64,000 nt of DNA from Pseudomonas sp. ADAK13 (lineage in GTDB: Bacteria > Pseudomonadota > Gammaproteobacteria > Pseudomonadales > Pseudomonadaceae): contig NZ_CP052860.1 in the NCBI RefSeq assembly GCF_012935715.1, forward strand, positions 3,286,001-3,350,000, in the 5' to 3' direction. The position numbers were made by a program, and so were the translations under genes. The notes below the pieces were generated by a model, which ran no database searches, was not told where the DNA came from, and saw only the letters and a program-made list of their open reading frames with translations. Shown here in pieces: positions 43,098-52,161 of this stretch (the stretch's first letter is position 1; every line of letters begins with the position of its first letter).

Positions 43098-45041
43098 TTA
43101 CTTCGGTGCCACCATCCTCGTCCGTGGCGCCCCATTCGCATTGTGCTGATAAATCGCCTCAGGCTGCCCTTGCTGATTAAAAAACACCTGCCCGATACCG
43201 GCAGAATTCCACAACCGCTCACCCGCTTCGGCGTGTTCCGGAATATGCGGCACCACCTGCATGGGACGGCGTCGAGTCAGCCAGTTCAGGGGGGAGCGCG
43301 GCGAATAGAGCCAGCGATTGAGGCGGTCGAACCATTCCAGCAGGCGCGGGGGGAATTCGTTCTTGATGCCGCTGCTGGTGATCTGCCAGATCTTCGGGCC
43401 CGCGTTGCGGTGGCGGATCAGCACTTCGTAGACGAACGAGTAGTGCACGTCCCCCGACAGGATCACGTAGTTGCCCGGGGTGCGGGAGTGGCGAAAAATG
43501 TTGAGGATCACCTGTGCCGCGCCGCGGTGGGCCATCCAGTTTTCCGCGTCCACCAGCAGCGGGTAGCCGCACCAGCTGAAGGCTTTCTGTACGGTCTCGA
43601 TCAGCTTGACGCCGAAGATCGGTGCCGGCGACACGATGATTGCCGATGGGTGATCCAGCAGTTCCTGTTGCAGTTCGCTCAAGCCTTCCCAGTCCAGCAG
43701 GCCGGACGGTTGCTTGAGGGTGAATTCACTGCGCCAGCGTCGGGTGCGGGTGTCGATCACCACCAGCGCGGGTGTGGTGGGCAGCACGTAATGCCAGTGC
43801 TGGAACTTCAGCAGTTCATCCACCAGTTCATCCTGGGCCACGGCATCCAGAGAGTTGCCATGGGCTTGCGTAGTCAGCGCCAGGGTGTTGCCCAACACGG
43901 TGCCAAACGCATCCGGGTTGTTGCCCCAGCCCTGGCAGAGCATGTAGGCCAGCAGGGCGTTGCCGATGATGCGCTTGGAGAACGGGTGGCCATAGGCGGT
44001 TTCCTCCCACTGGGCGCTGAGGTTCCAGTCGTCGGTGATGTCGTGATCATCGAAGATCATCAGGCAGGAAAGGTGGGCAAACACCCGGGCCACGCCGCCC
44101 AGGCCGTCACGAAACTTGTCGATCTGCACCTGCTCGTGTGCATAGCGTACGTGCTCTTCGGCACGCAGTTGCGGTGCTTGCGGGGTGATCAGTTGCCACG
44201 GTGTGGGTGACCAGGCCAGCAGGTACATCGCCATGACTTCGGCGAAGGTCACCAGGTGGTTGTCGGCGCTGCTGCTGGTGAAAATCGGCTTCTTCACGCC
44301 GCCAAAAAAACGCTCACGCAGGGTCTCGTTGCTTTCCAGGGCGGGCAACAGATCGGCCCGATGGTAGTAGCTGGCGGCGTGCTCGTAGAGTGCTGCGCTG
44401 TTGTCGACGACGGCACCGTCGAGGTGCTCGTCGAACAGGCCGAGGCGGCTGATCAACGCATGAATGGCCCGCAGCATCGGCCCCGCGACATCGTCGGCGT
44501 AGACCTGGTCGCCGCTCATCATCAACAAGGCCGGGCGGTCTTCGACCGTGGTCGACTCGGCCAGCAGCCGGTCGACACACAACAACCCTTCGTCGGCGCT
44601 GTGGTGGGGTTTGCGGCACGAGCCGTGTACCAACTGGTGGATGCGGCTGTGCAGGACAAAGTTCGGGCCTTGGGCGCCGGGGTACAGCAGATGGGGCGCC
44701 CACTCGGCGATACTGGCACTCTCGACCAGCAGGTCGTAGCCGATGCTCACGTCCTGGGGCAGGGCGTGCGCCAGTTCAACGTCGATCAGGTGGATAAACG
44801 CCTGGCGCCCGACGGGCACGACCTGGCAGCGGCTCGCGTCCAGTTCGATGTCGAACGCCTCGCCTTGGGCGGGTTGCAGTCTCAGGGTCAATGCCAGGGC
44901 GCGACTTCCCACCAGCCACATCACCAGGCGCCGGGGTTCCAGGCGTCGCAGCAACGGGCCGGCGAGTACAGCGGGAAGTGTGTCGGGGTGCGGCATCAAG
45001 GCAACGGCTCTGGGCAGGGTTGGGCCGAAAAGGTAACGCAT
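43098..45041 (-). CDS. PhoD-like metallophosphatase family protein
   Basis: A 647-residue protein of the PhoD/alkaline-phosphatase-D superfamily. Metal-site motifs are MMSGDQVYADD, IFDDHDITDDWN and ILSGDVHYSFVYEV. An N-terminal beta domain covers about 1-140. No Sec or Tat signal is evident, unlike classical secreted PhoD, so it is probably cytoplasmic. Substrate unknown; phosphodiester or phosphomonoester hydrolysis is the family chemistry. The start MRYLFGPTLPRAV at 45041 is the first ATG in frame. It stands alone between the antitoxin region and mlaA. Confidence 0.82.
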   Translation of the reverse strand: MRYLFGPTLPRAVALMPHPDTLPAVLAGPLLRRLEPRRLVMWLVGSRALALTLRLQPAQGEAFDIELDASRCQVVPVGRQAFIHLIDVELAHALPQDVSIGYDLLVESASIAEWAPHLLYPGAQGPNFVLHSRIHQLVHGSCRKPHHSADEGLLCVDRLLAESTTVEDRPALLMMSGDQVYADDVAGPMLRAIHALISRLGLFDEHLDGAVVDNSAALYEHAASYYHRADLLPALESNETLRERFFGGVKKPIFTSSSADNHLVTFAEVMAMYLLAWSPTPWQLITPQAPQLRAEEHVRYAHEQVQIDKFRDGLGGVARVFAHLSCLMIFDDHDITDDWNLSAQWEETAYGHPFSKRIIGNALLAYMLCQGWGNNPDAFGTVLGNTLALTTQAHGNSLDAVAQDELVDELLKFQHWHYVLPTTPALVVIDTRTRRWRSEFTLKQPSGLLDWEGLSELQQELLDHPSAIIVSPAPIFGVKLIETVQKAFSWCGYPLLVDAENWMAHRGAAQVILNIFRHSRTPGNYVILSGDVHYSFVYEVLIRHRNAGPKIWQITSSGIKNEFPPRLLEWFDRLNRWLYSPRSPLNWLTRRRPMQVVPHIPEHAEAGERLWNSAGIGQVFFNQQGQPEAIYQHNANGAPRTRMVAPK

Positions 45042-45133
45042 TGAATGTCAGCGTTTTGTTAAGGCGCGATACCCGGGCGAGCCGCAAATTACCCGGCACC
45101 TGCGAGCCCTGGCTATACACCTTTCATCTCAAA

Positions 45134-45379
45134 TCATGACCGGCTGGCCGTGGGTTCACCTTCAGCGATCATCCAGCGCAGTACTTCGCCCAGCGCCACG
45201 CTGTGCTGCCGCTCAACCCAGCGCACGCCCTGCGGGCTGTACTGTTCGACGTAGCGGCTGAGTACCAGGCGGCCCTGCTCCGACGACAGGCTCAAGCGGA
45301 TTTCCCGGCAGAGCAGGGCGTGGGCTCCGCGTTTACGCACCTGATGTTGCAAAACCAGTGAGCCTGAATCAGAAATCAT
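45134..45379 (-). CDS. Small conserved-looking hypothetical protein after mlaA
   Basis: An 81-residue basic protein starting MISDSGSLVLQHQVRKRG at 45379, overlapping the mlaA stop by 11 nt. It contains RLSLSSEQGRLVLSRYVEQYSPQGVRW and no signal, membrane helix or known motif. The overlap suggests translational coupling with mlaA. The frame stays open upstream into mlaA, but that part is shadow. Not recognised. Confidence 0.6.
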   Translation of the reverse strand: MISDSGSLVLQHQVRKRGAHALLCREIRLSLSSEQGRLVLSRYVEQYSPQGVRWVERQHSVALGEVLRWMIAEGEPTASRS

Positions 45380-46157
45380 CGCCGGCTCCCTGTGCGCAAC
45401 TATCGGCCTGGGGCGACGTCGCTCCCTGTTTGCCTTCCAGTACAAAGGCCGCACGGTGTTCGGCCACCACATTACGCAGGGCGCTGTAGTAGTCCGGCAA
45501 CTTTTGCAGGCTGTCGGTCAGTGGCAGCAACGACGCCCGGGTATCGACGGTACCGCCCACCAGGCTGATGGTGCCCAGGGTCTGCACGGTGTCGCTGTCG
45601 CCCAGCGGCGCCACCAGGAAGTTCAGGACTTTGCCTGCCGCATCGCGGCTGTTGCCGGTGCCCAGCAACGGCAGCTCGACAATCGGCCCGTTGCCAATCC
45701 CCCACACGCCAAAGGTCTGGCCGAAGTCGGCGGTGTGGCGAGGGATGCCCAGCGGGTCCGAAACATCGATCAGCCCGACAATCCCCACGGTGGTGTTCAC
45801 CGCAAAGCGTCCCAGGGTATTGATCGAACGCCGTGGGTTGCCTTGCAGCAGGTCGTTGATAAATACCTTGGGCTCGCTGAAGTTGCTGGCGAAGTTATGC
45901 ACACCCTGCTGGAAAAAATCCGGCAGGTATCGGTAACCACGAGCCACAGGCGCCAGGGCATAGTCATCGACGGCGCGGTTGAAGGCGAACACGCCCCGGT
46001 TGACCGGCTCGGCGGGGTCATACACCGGGTAGGAAACCTGTGCGCAGCGTGTCGTACTCGTCACGTTGGCCGGGCTCGCGCAGCCTGTGAGGTAAGACAC
46101 GGTCAGCAGCAACACGGCCTGGCGAGCCAGGTGCTGGGGGTACGTCAGCGAGCGCAT
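45369..46157 (-). CDS. mlaA: Outer-membrane lipid-asymmetry lipoprotein MlaA (VacJ)
   Basis: A 262-residue lipoprotein that removes mislocalised phospholipids from the outer leaflet and hands them to MlaC. Lipobox YLTGC follows a hydrophobic signal (AVLLLTVSY). Family blocks: YDPAEPVNRGVFAFN, LLQGNPRRSINTLGRFAVNTTVGIVGLIDVSDPLG (read in pieces), DFGQTFGVWGIGNGPIVELP. Divergent from a two-component system. The rest of the Mla system is not in the window; a mlaA away from mlaFEDCB is normal. Confidence 0.93.
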   Translation of the reverse strand: MRSLTYPQHLARQAVLLLTVSYLTGCASPANVTSTTRCAQVSYPVYDPAEPVNRGVFAFNRAVDDYALAPVARGYRYLPDFFQQGVHNFASNFSEPKVFINDLLQGNPRRSINTLGRFAVNTTVGIVGLIDVSDPLGIPRHTADFGQTFGVWGIGNGPIVELPLLGTGNSRDAAGKVLNFLVAPLGDSDTVQTLGTISLVGGTVDTRASLLPLTDSLQKLPDYYSALRNVVAEHRAAFVLEGKQGATSPQADSCAQGAGDDF

Positions 46158-46218
46158 AGGGTCAGTCTCCGGGAAAAGGAGGCCGATGCTGGCAGCCGCA
46201 GCTTGCGCAAAGATGTCT

Positions 46219-46247
46219 GCTTTATTGCGCCGTTGACGCTTTATTGC
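46219..46247 (+). promoter_or_regulatory. Direct repeats upstream of the two-component operon
   Basis: GCTTTATTGC occurs at 46219-46228 and again at 46238-46247, a 19-bp period (about two helical turns), in the mlaA-regulator divergent gap. OmpR-family regulators typically bind such tandem repeats, so autoregulation of the following operon is plausible. Confidence 0.4.
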
Positions 46248-46321
46248 ACGATTGAAATATATGACGGGCCGCGTCGAATGGTTTTAGATGGCGCATCGAC
46301 AAGACCAAGTGATGCCCGCCG

Positions 46322-47032
46322 GTGAGCCATCTTTTAATCGTGGACGATGACCTTGAGGTCCTCGCCCTGCTGAAGAAATTTTTTCTGCAACATGGCTACA
46401 CGGTCGAGACCGCCGCCAATGGCACCGAACTGTGGGCGGCCATGGAGCGTACGCCTGCCGACCTGATTATCCTCGACCTGATGCTGCCGGGGGATAACGG
46501 CCTGTTGCTGTGCCAACGCCTGCGCCAGCAATACGCAACGCCGGTGATCATGCTGACCGCCATGGGCGAGTTGAGTGATCGCGTGGTGGGCCTGGAAATG
46601 GGCGCCGACGATTACTTGAGCAAGCCCTTCGACGCCCGTGAGTTACTCGCCCGGGTGCGCGCAGTACTGCGCCGGGCCGGAGAAAACCGGCCAACCCTGG
46701 GTGACGCTTCGCGCCCGCTGATCCGCTTTGCCGGCTGGCAGCTGGACCTGACGCGCCGCGAGCTGCGCTCGCCGGATCAGGTGATGATCCCGTTGTCGTC
46801 CGGGGAGTTTGACCTGCTGCTGGTGTTCGTCGAGCACCCGCAACGGGTGCTGACCCGCGAGCAATTGCTCAACCTGGCGCGGGGTCATAGCCATGACGCG
46901 TTCGACCGCAGCATCGACGTGCAAGTCAGCCGCCTGCGACGCAAGCTGGAGTTTGACACCAAGCGCCCGGCGATGATTCGCACGGTGCGCAACGGTGGTT
47001 ACCAGTTCACCGTCGCCGTGACCCGCTCATGA
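46322..47032 (+). CDS. OmpR-family response regulator
   Basis: A 236-residue regulator: receiver domain (acidic pocket VDDD, phosphorylation site Asp52 in IILDLMLPG, KPF at the C-terminal side) and OmpR/PhoB winged helix (LSSGEFDLLLVFVEHPQRVLTREQLL, IDVQVSRLRRKLE, IRTVRNGGYQFT). Start is GTG 46322. Its stop overlaps the histidine kinase start (ATGA), a standard pair. The layout resembles OmpR/EnvZ-like or RstA/RstB-like systems, but I do not assign a specific name. Confidence 0.93.
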   Translation: MSHLLIVDDDLEVLALLKKFFLQHGYTVETAANGTELWAAMERTPADLIILDLMLPGDNGLLLCQRLRQQYATPVIMLTAMGELSDRVVGLEMGADDYLSKPFDARELLARVRAVLRRAGENRPTLGDASRPLIRFAGWQLDLTRRELRSPDQVMIPLSSGEFDLLLVFVEHPQRVLTREQLLNLARGHSHDAFDRSIDVQVSRLRRKLEFDTKRPAMIRTVRNGGYQFTVAVTRS

Positions 47033-48348
47033 GTCGCTTCAAACCCCGGGACACCGTGGCCCGCTGGATCGCCCTGACCATCCTGATTGCGATGCTCACG
47101 GCGCTGGCCTTCAACGCGCTGTTTGTGCAACTGGCGGGCGTTTGGGCCAGGCCGCCGCTGGGTGAGACCGGCCTGCTGGAAAAAGTGGCGGTGATCGTGC
47201 GGATGATTGAGGCGGCAGAGCCGTCACAGCGAGCACAGCTGACGCAGGCAGTGGGCGATGACAGTTTCAGTGTGAGTTGGTCGGCCACCCGTGGGGGCAT
47301 TGATGTGCCGATTCTGGAAGACCCGGGTTTTCATTCCGATCAGGTGTTCAAACAACTGCTCAAGGGACCGGAACGGCGAATGGAAGCCTACGAACCGTCC
47401 GACTGGCCAGGCCCCGGCGGGCACTATGCGCTGGTGGTGCAACTGGTTGACCAGTCCTGGCTGATGTTCAGTGCACCGTCGCGCAGTTGGGGCCTGGCGG
47501 AAGGCCCGCGAAGCCTGGTGGTGCTGATGCTGGTGCTGGTCTCGACTGCGCTGGTCACGCTGATCGCCACCCGGCGCCTGGCCCGGCCGCTTCAACATTT
47601 CGCCCAGGGTGTGCGGCGCTTCGGCGCTGACTTTCGTGCGCCGCCCATCGAACCGGTCGGCCCCCACGAAATCCGCCAGGCGATCCTCGCGTTCAACGGC
47701 ATGCAGGCGCAGTTGCAGCACTTCATCCAGGACCGTACCCAGATGCTTGCCGCGATTTCCCATGACCTGCGGGCGCCGCTGACCCGCCTGCGCCTGCGGG
47801 GAGAATTCATCGAGGATGCCGACCAGCAGCACCGCCTGTTCCGGGATGTCGATGAGATGCAGGCGATGATCAACACCGCGCTGGAATTCTTCCGCGACGA
47901 TGCACGCCTGGAGCAGGCCACCCAACTGGACCTCGCCGAGTTGCTGCAAACCTTGATTGATGACTACCGTGACCAGTCCATCGACATCACCTTCAACGGC
48001 CCGCCGCGGCTGGTTTACTTCGGCCGACCGCTGGGGCTCAAACGGGTGATGACCAACCTTGTGGACAACGCGATTCACTACGGGCTGGCGCCGGAAGTTG
48101 AACTGCAACAGAGTCCAGGAAGGGTGACGGTGCGGGTGCTGGACCGCGGCCCCGGCATCCCGGTGGAGCAGCACGAACAGGTGTTCCTGCCGTTCTTCCG
48201 GCTGGAGGGCTCACGCAATAAAAGTACGGGCGGTGTCGGTTTGGGGCTCTCCACGGCACGGGCGATTGTGCTGGAACACGGTGGGACGCTGACCTTGGAA
48301 AATCGCCCGTGCGGCGGGTTGGCCGCCGTGGTGGTGTTGCCGGTTTAG
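47029..48348 (+). CDS. EnvZ-type membrane sensor histidine kinase
   Basis: A 439-residue kinase, partner of the preceding regulator. First membrane helix at about 13-35, a periplasmic domain of about 120 residues, a second helix (VVLMLVLVSTALVTLI), HAMP, HisKA with the phospho-accepting His in MLAAISHDLRAPLTRLR, and HATPase with N box NLVDNAIHYG, DRGPGIP and GVGLGLSTARAI. The stimulus is unknown. The 4-nt overlap with the regulator gene indicates co-translation. Confidence 0.93.
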   Translation: MSRFKPRDTVARWIALTILIAMLTALAFNALFVQLAGVWARPPLGETGLLEKVAVIVRMIEAAEPSQRAQLTQAVGDDSFSVSWSATRGGIDVPILEDPGFHSDQVFKQLLKGPERRMEAYEPSDWPGPGGHYALVVQLVDQSWLMFSAPSRSWGLAEGPRSLVVLMLVLVSTALVTLIATRRLARPLQHFAQGVRRFGADFRAPPIEPVGPHEIRQAILAFNGMQAQLQHFIQDRTQMLAAISHDLRAPLTRLRLRGEFIEDADQQHRLFRDVDEMQAMINTALEFFRDDARLEQATQLDLAELLQTLIDDYRDQSIDITFNGPPRLVYFGRPLGLKRVMTNLVDNAIHYGLAPEVELQQSPGRVTVRVLDRGPGIPVEQHEQVFLPFFRLEGSRNKSTGGVGLGLSTARAIVLEHGGTLTLENRPCGGLAAVVVLPV

Positions 48349-48362
48349 GAGGGCTTAAGCGG

Positions 48363-48539
48363 TCATGGCAGCTTGCCGTTTCCCAGGTTGCTCAAAGAGC
48401 CGCCATTCGACTGGGCGTGTTGTTGATTGAAGCCGTCACGCGATGGCTCCTCCTTCGGTTTGGACGCAGGTTGAACAGGCTGGACGGGTTGAAGTGCCTG
48501 GATCAGGTTTTGGGTATGAAAAACGCTGCCGATCATCAT
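48363..48539 (-). CDS. Small 58-residue protein with strong ribosome-binding site
   Basis: A minus-strand frame from ATG 48539 to TGA 48363: MMIGSVFHTQNLIQALQPVQ, then PVQPASKPKEEPSRDG and an Asn/Gly-rich end. GAGG sits 7 nt before the start. The QPVQPVQP repeat and the Ser/Asn/Gly tail suggest a disordered peptide. It fills what would otherwise be a 330-bp gap between the kinase and bphP, convergent with the kinase. No family recognised; no homology evidence available. Confidence 0.5.
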   Translation of the reverse strand: MMIGSVFHTQNLIQALQPVQPVQPASKPKEEPSRDGFNQQHAQSNGGSLSNLGNGKLP

Positions 48540-48678
48540 GGATGTACCTCTCGTTCAATAGGAAGTTTGCCGTGCGCATCAACTCCCTCTGAGTGCGTCC
48601 TGATCAGTGGCTTTGGCCCGGTCCAGCGTTCCGGGCCATCGGGTTTCCATTTGCTTCGCCGTCTCAACAGGGCCGGTT

Positions 48679-50907
48679 TCAAGCCGGCTTGGGCACCGTA
48701 AACCGAAACTCGCTGCCCCGGCCCAACTCACTTTCAGCCTCGATCCGCCCGCCGTGGGCCTGCACGATGCCTTGGGTGATGTACAGCCCGAGGCCGCTGC
48801 CGGTGGGGTTGTTTTCGGTCTGGGTCCAGTAGCGATCAAACACGTGGGGCAATTGTTCAGGCGCAATTCCTTCGCCGGAATCCCGCACCGAAAACACAAT
48901 CTCTTCGCCGGTACTCATCGCACTGATGCCGATATTGCCCTGGCGTGGCGTGAACTTGATGGCGTTGCCGATCAGGTTCGACAACACCTGGAACAGCCGC
49001 TCCGGGTCCGCATTGATTTGCAGCCCGGGTTCGGCGTTGAACGACAAATCGATGCCCTTTTCCATCGCCAGGGGCGCCAGCAATGAATAGGCCTCCTCGA
49101 ACATCTGGCTCACGTCCAGGGCTACCGGCTTGACGGTGTAGCGCCCGGCCTCAATCTTCGAGGTGTCGAGCAAATCCTCCAGCAGTACATTCATGCGCCC
49201 GGCGGCTTGTTGCATGGTGTCGATGGCCGAGGAAATCCGCCGCGAGGTGTGCGGGCCGTCGGAGCTGAAGGCCTTTTGCATCATGCCGCAGAGCATCGAG
49301 ATGACCGTCATCGGGTTGCGCAGGTCGTGGGAAACCACCGCCACCAGTTCATCCCGGGCGCGCACCGCTTGTTGCTCACGCAGCACCTGGCGGGCCAGGT
49401 CATTTTCCAGGGCCGAGCGACGCAGGTCGTTGGCGGCAAAGTGGTCGCCGTGGCTCCATTTAGTGGAAATGCCGGCCATTTCGACCTTCCAGATTTCAAA
49501 CGAGGTGCGTGGGCGCAGGCGCAGGCCTGCGTCGGAAGTTTCCAGGTTCAGTGGTTTATTGGGATCGCCGCTCCAGTTGATGTTTTCCTTGGCCTCGGGG
49601 CGAAACCACAGCACGCCGTTATCCACCGGCTTGGGCAAGTTCATGGCCAGCACGCCACTGGCTACGTGCTGGTACTCCGCCGCCGGCGGGTACACCGACG
49701 CCAGGTGATGGCTGGCAAATACCGGCTGCCCGGTCTCTTGCAGCCACTTGTGCAGGGCACGGATTTGCCCGGGTTCCGGGCAGTTGCCATAGCGGTGCAG
49801 TTGCTTGTCTTCGATGATCGCCACACCGCAGGCCTGGGTCAGGTCCATCAGCAGTTGCGGACGTTGCGCCAGGCCGTCGAAAACATTGGCGGGCGAGGCC
49901 TGCATGGCCTGGCTGAGGAGGGCCAGGGCCTCGACCTTTTCTTCGCGCTGGCGGCTCAGGTCCAGGGCCTCCATGGCGCTGATCTGCAACGACAGCACCT
50001 GGCCGATGGTCTGGCAGGCCGTGCGCAACTCATTGGGCACCATCAGCGGCTGGCGGTTGCCGCAACTGATCAGGCCCCAGAGTTTGTCGCCGGCCATCAG
50101 GGAAATGCTCATGGACGACAGCACGCCCATGTTCTGCATGTACTGGCAGTGAATCGGCGACACGCTGCGCAGGGTGGCGAAGCTCAGGTCCAGGGGCTGG
50201 CCGGTGTCCGGGCGCAATCTGGGCACCAGTGGTACCGGCTCATAATCGGCGTTGGGGATGATCCGCAGCCAGTTGGTGCGATACAGCTCCCGGGCTTGTT
50301 CGGGGATGTCGGAGGCGGGGAAGAACAGGCCGTTGAACAGTTCCATCGACGGCGCGGACGCTTCGGCGATCACCTGGCCGTGGCCTTCTTCCTCGAAGCG
50401 ATAAATCAGCACGCGGTCGTAGCCGGTCATGGCCTGGATTTCGTTGACGCTGATTTCATACAAGGCCTGCAGGGTTTTCGCCGCTTGCAGACGTTGCAGC
50501 ATCTTGCCCAGGTTGCTGGTCCGGCCATTGAGCGCCTTGGGCTGAAAATCCTTGAGGCGCGGCTCGAACTCCAGCACCAGCACACCCTGATGGCGGTGAA
50601 GCAACCCTTCGAACTCGGCGCCGTTGAGCGTCACGTGCAAGGGTGGGGCGTCGAAAAAACTATTGTGCGTGACCATGGCCTGGACGGCTTCGGCATGTTC
50701 CGTGCCGATCAATGTGTGCAGTGGCTGGCCCAGCAGGGACTCGGGCGCGTGATTGAACAGCCCGGCCACGTTGGCGCTGACCTGCACGATATGCAGGCCT
50801 GGCTCAGACAAGGTCAGCAGCGCGCCGTGGGGCTGGATGGCCCCCGGGAAGCGGATGGGCTCGTCCGCACAGTTGGCAAGCAGTTCTTCAAAGTCATCGG
50901 GTTTCAT
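48679..50907 (-). CDS. bphP: Bacteriophytochrome histidine kinase BphP
   Basis: A 742-residue red/far-red photoreceptor kinase. PAS-GAF-PHY photosensory module with the biliverdin-attaching Cys13 (LLANCADEPI), PASDIP and DLSFATLRSVSPIHCQY in the chromophore pocket. The output is HisKA (VAVVSHDLRNPMTVIS) and HATPase (LIGNAIKFTP, GSGLGLYITQ). ATG 50907 is chosen for AGGAGG 7 nt upstream. It overlaps the bphO stop by 4 nt, so chromophore supply and receptor are co-translated. No receiver domain is fused; a single-domain receiver gene lies upstream of bphO. Confidence 0.95.
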   Translation of the reverse strand: MKPDDFEELLANCADEPIRFPGAIQPHGALLTLSEPGLHIVQVSANVAGLFNHAPESLLGQPLHTLIGTEHAEAVQAMVTHNSFFDAPPLHVTLNGAEFEGLLHRHQGVLVLEFEPRLKDFQPKALNGRTSNLGKMLQRLQAAKTLQALYEISVNEIQAMTGYDRVLIYRFEEEGHGQVIAEASAPSMELFNGLFFPASDIPEQARELYRTNWLRIIPNADYEPVPLVPRLRPDTGQPLDLSFATLRSVSPIHCQYMQNMGVLSSMSISLMAGDKLWGLISCGNRQPLMVPNELRTACQTIGQVLSLQISAMEALDLSRQREEKVEALALLSQAMQASPANVFDGLAQRPQLLMDLTQACGVAIIEDKQLHRYGNCPEPGQIRALHKWLQETGQPVFASHHLASVYPPAAEYQHVASGVLAMNLPKPVDNGVLWFRPEAKENINWSGDPNKPLNLETSDAGLRLRPRTSFEIWKVEMAGISTKWSHGDHFAANDLRRSALENDLARQVLREQQAVRARDELVAVVSHDLRNPMTVISMLCGMMQKAFSSDGPHTSRRISSAIDTMQQAAGRMNVLLEDLLDTSKIEAGRYTVKPVALDVSQMFEEAYSLLAPLAMEKGIDLSFNAEPGLQINADPERLFQVLSNLIGNAIKFTPRQGNIGISAMSTGEEIVFSVRDSGEGIAPEQLPHVFDRYWTQTENNPTGSGLGLYITQGIVQAHGGRIEAESELGRGSEFRFTVPKPA

Positions 50908-51518
50908 AGCAGTACCTCCTGGCTGTCGAGCCATTGCTCAAAGCAGCTGAATGTTGAGCGGGCCGCGTTTACAGCGCGCAGTTTGGCGTGCGCGTCGAGG
51001 GGCACATGGCTCAGGTAATCGAGAAAGTCTTTCCAGCGCCGGCCGGTTTCGGCGCCATACACGTTGAGAAACGCACCACCGTTGTCGGCGTCCAGCCCCA
51101 GGCGCTGCGCCATTTCCCTGCGCAGAATTTGCCCGCCCAGGGTGGCGCCCTCCAGCACGTACAGCGCACCCAGGCAGGCGGCAGGTGTGTCGAGGGGCGG
51201 TAGCGACGTGCAGCGGGGAAGGGCGGTAATGGCCGGATCGTCCAGGCCCAGGGCGTGGAGGTCTGTCAGCAAGGTAGGCGTTTTCAGACGCAGTGCCTGA
51301 TCGAATCCTACCGGGATCAAGCCGCTGTCGTTCAGCGTTGCTTCCAGAGGGTCGTAGAACCCGTAGTAGGCCTGGAGCAGGCGTCGGTACCCGTCGTGAT
51401 CCAGCTGCGGGGAGAAAAACGGCAAGCGTTTTTCCAGGGCGACGTGCAGTAAAGCGGTACCTGAGCGCAGGGCTTCAAGCACGGGGGGCGCACCAACGTC
51501 ATGGGCCTGTGAATGCAT
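50904..51518 (-). CDS. bphO: Biliverdin-forming heme oxygenase BphO
   Basis: A 204-residue heme oxygenase that opens heme to biliverdin for BphP. The proximal His25 lies in RSGTALLHVALEKRLP, and the distal helix has LGALYVLEGATLGGQIL. The short N-terminus and bphP coupling distinguish it from the iron-scavenging HemO/PigA. Start 51518 is the first ATG in the frame. 102 bp separate it from the upstream response regulator. Confidence 0.93.
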   Translation of the reverse strand: MHSQAHDVGAPPVLEALRSGTALLHVALEKRLPFFSPQLDHDGYRRLLQAYYGFYDPLEATLNDSGLIPVGFDQALRLKTPTLLTDLHALGLDDPAITALPRCTSLPPLDTPAACLGALYVLEGATLGGQILRREMAQRLGLDADNGGAFLNVYGAETGRRWKDFLDYLSHVPLDAHAKLRAVNAARSTFSCFEQWLDSQEVLL

Positions 51519-51619
51519 TCAGTAAACTCGAACTGGGGGCCTGCTGGCCATGTAGGGTTGCCTGATCATTGACCGCAGGAGCTGTCGCGAAGTTCGCTGC
51601 AGCTGATGTCGCGACGCTA

Positions 51620-51997
51620 TCAATGCATGGGCGGGCCCTGTACCAGCGCCGATTGCACGCAATCGAGCAAGCGCTCGGCGCTCCACGGTTTGGGCAAGAA
51701 GCGCACCGTGCCGCCCAGTTGCGACGCCATTGCGGTATTGCCCGAGGTCAGCAGCACCGGCAGCGACGGCCAGCGATGGGCGACCACCTTGCTCAAGTCG
51801 TACCCATTGAGCAGGCCGGGCATCTGGATATCGCTCACGATCAGGTCCACCGGATCATTGGCCCGTTCAAGAAAAATCATCCCTTCGTCTGCGGAGGGAA
51901 ACGAGGTCACCACCGCACCGAAATCCTCCAGTACATCCACCATCAACGCGCGAATGATTTCGTCGTCTTCCAGCACCAATATCGATGGCTGAGCCAT
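51620..51997 (-). CDS. Single-domain response regulator upstream of bphOP
   Basis: A 125-residue CheY-like receiver with no output domain: acidic pair LEDDE, phosphorylation Asp56 in LIVSDIQMPG, Thr/Ser in LLTSGNT and Lys in LPKPW. ATG 51997 has GGAG 8 nt upstream. Same strand as bphO-bphP and 102 bp ahead, so it may accept phosphate from BphP (a BphR-like role), or be an unrelated phosphorelay receiver. Confidence 0.87.
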   Translation of the reverse strand: MAQPSILVLEDDEIIRALMVDVLEDFGAVVTSFPSADEGMIFLERANDPVDLIVSDIQMPGLLNGYDLSKVVAHRWPSLPVLLTSGNTAMASQLGGTVRFLPKPWSAERLLDCVQSALVQGPPMH

Positions 51998-52161
51998 GAT
52001 CACCACTCCACCATCCGGGATAAGTAAGGTGGAGTGGACGGCGGTTGATTAGGTTCGATTGGATGTTTTTTTTGCGATGGGTGGTCATTTGGTGGGTGTG
52101 CTTGCGAGTAACGGGCGGGATACGTCACGATGCCGTCCCCCACGCTATGGAAGGCAATCCC

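Noticed and set aside
49207..51018. 603-codon plus-strand frame opposite bphP
   Set aside because: bphP has all phytochrome and kinase motifs on the minus strand; the plus frame has none.
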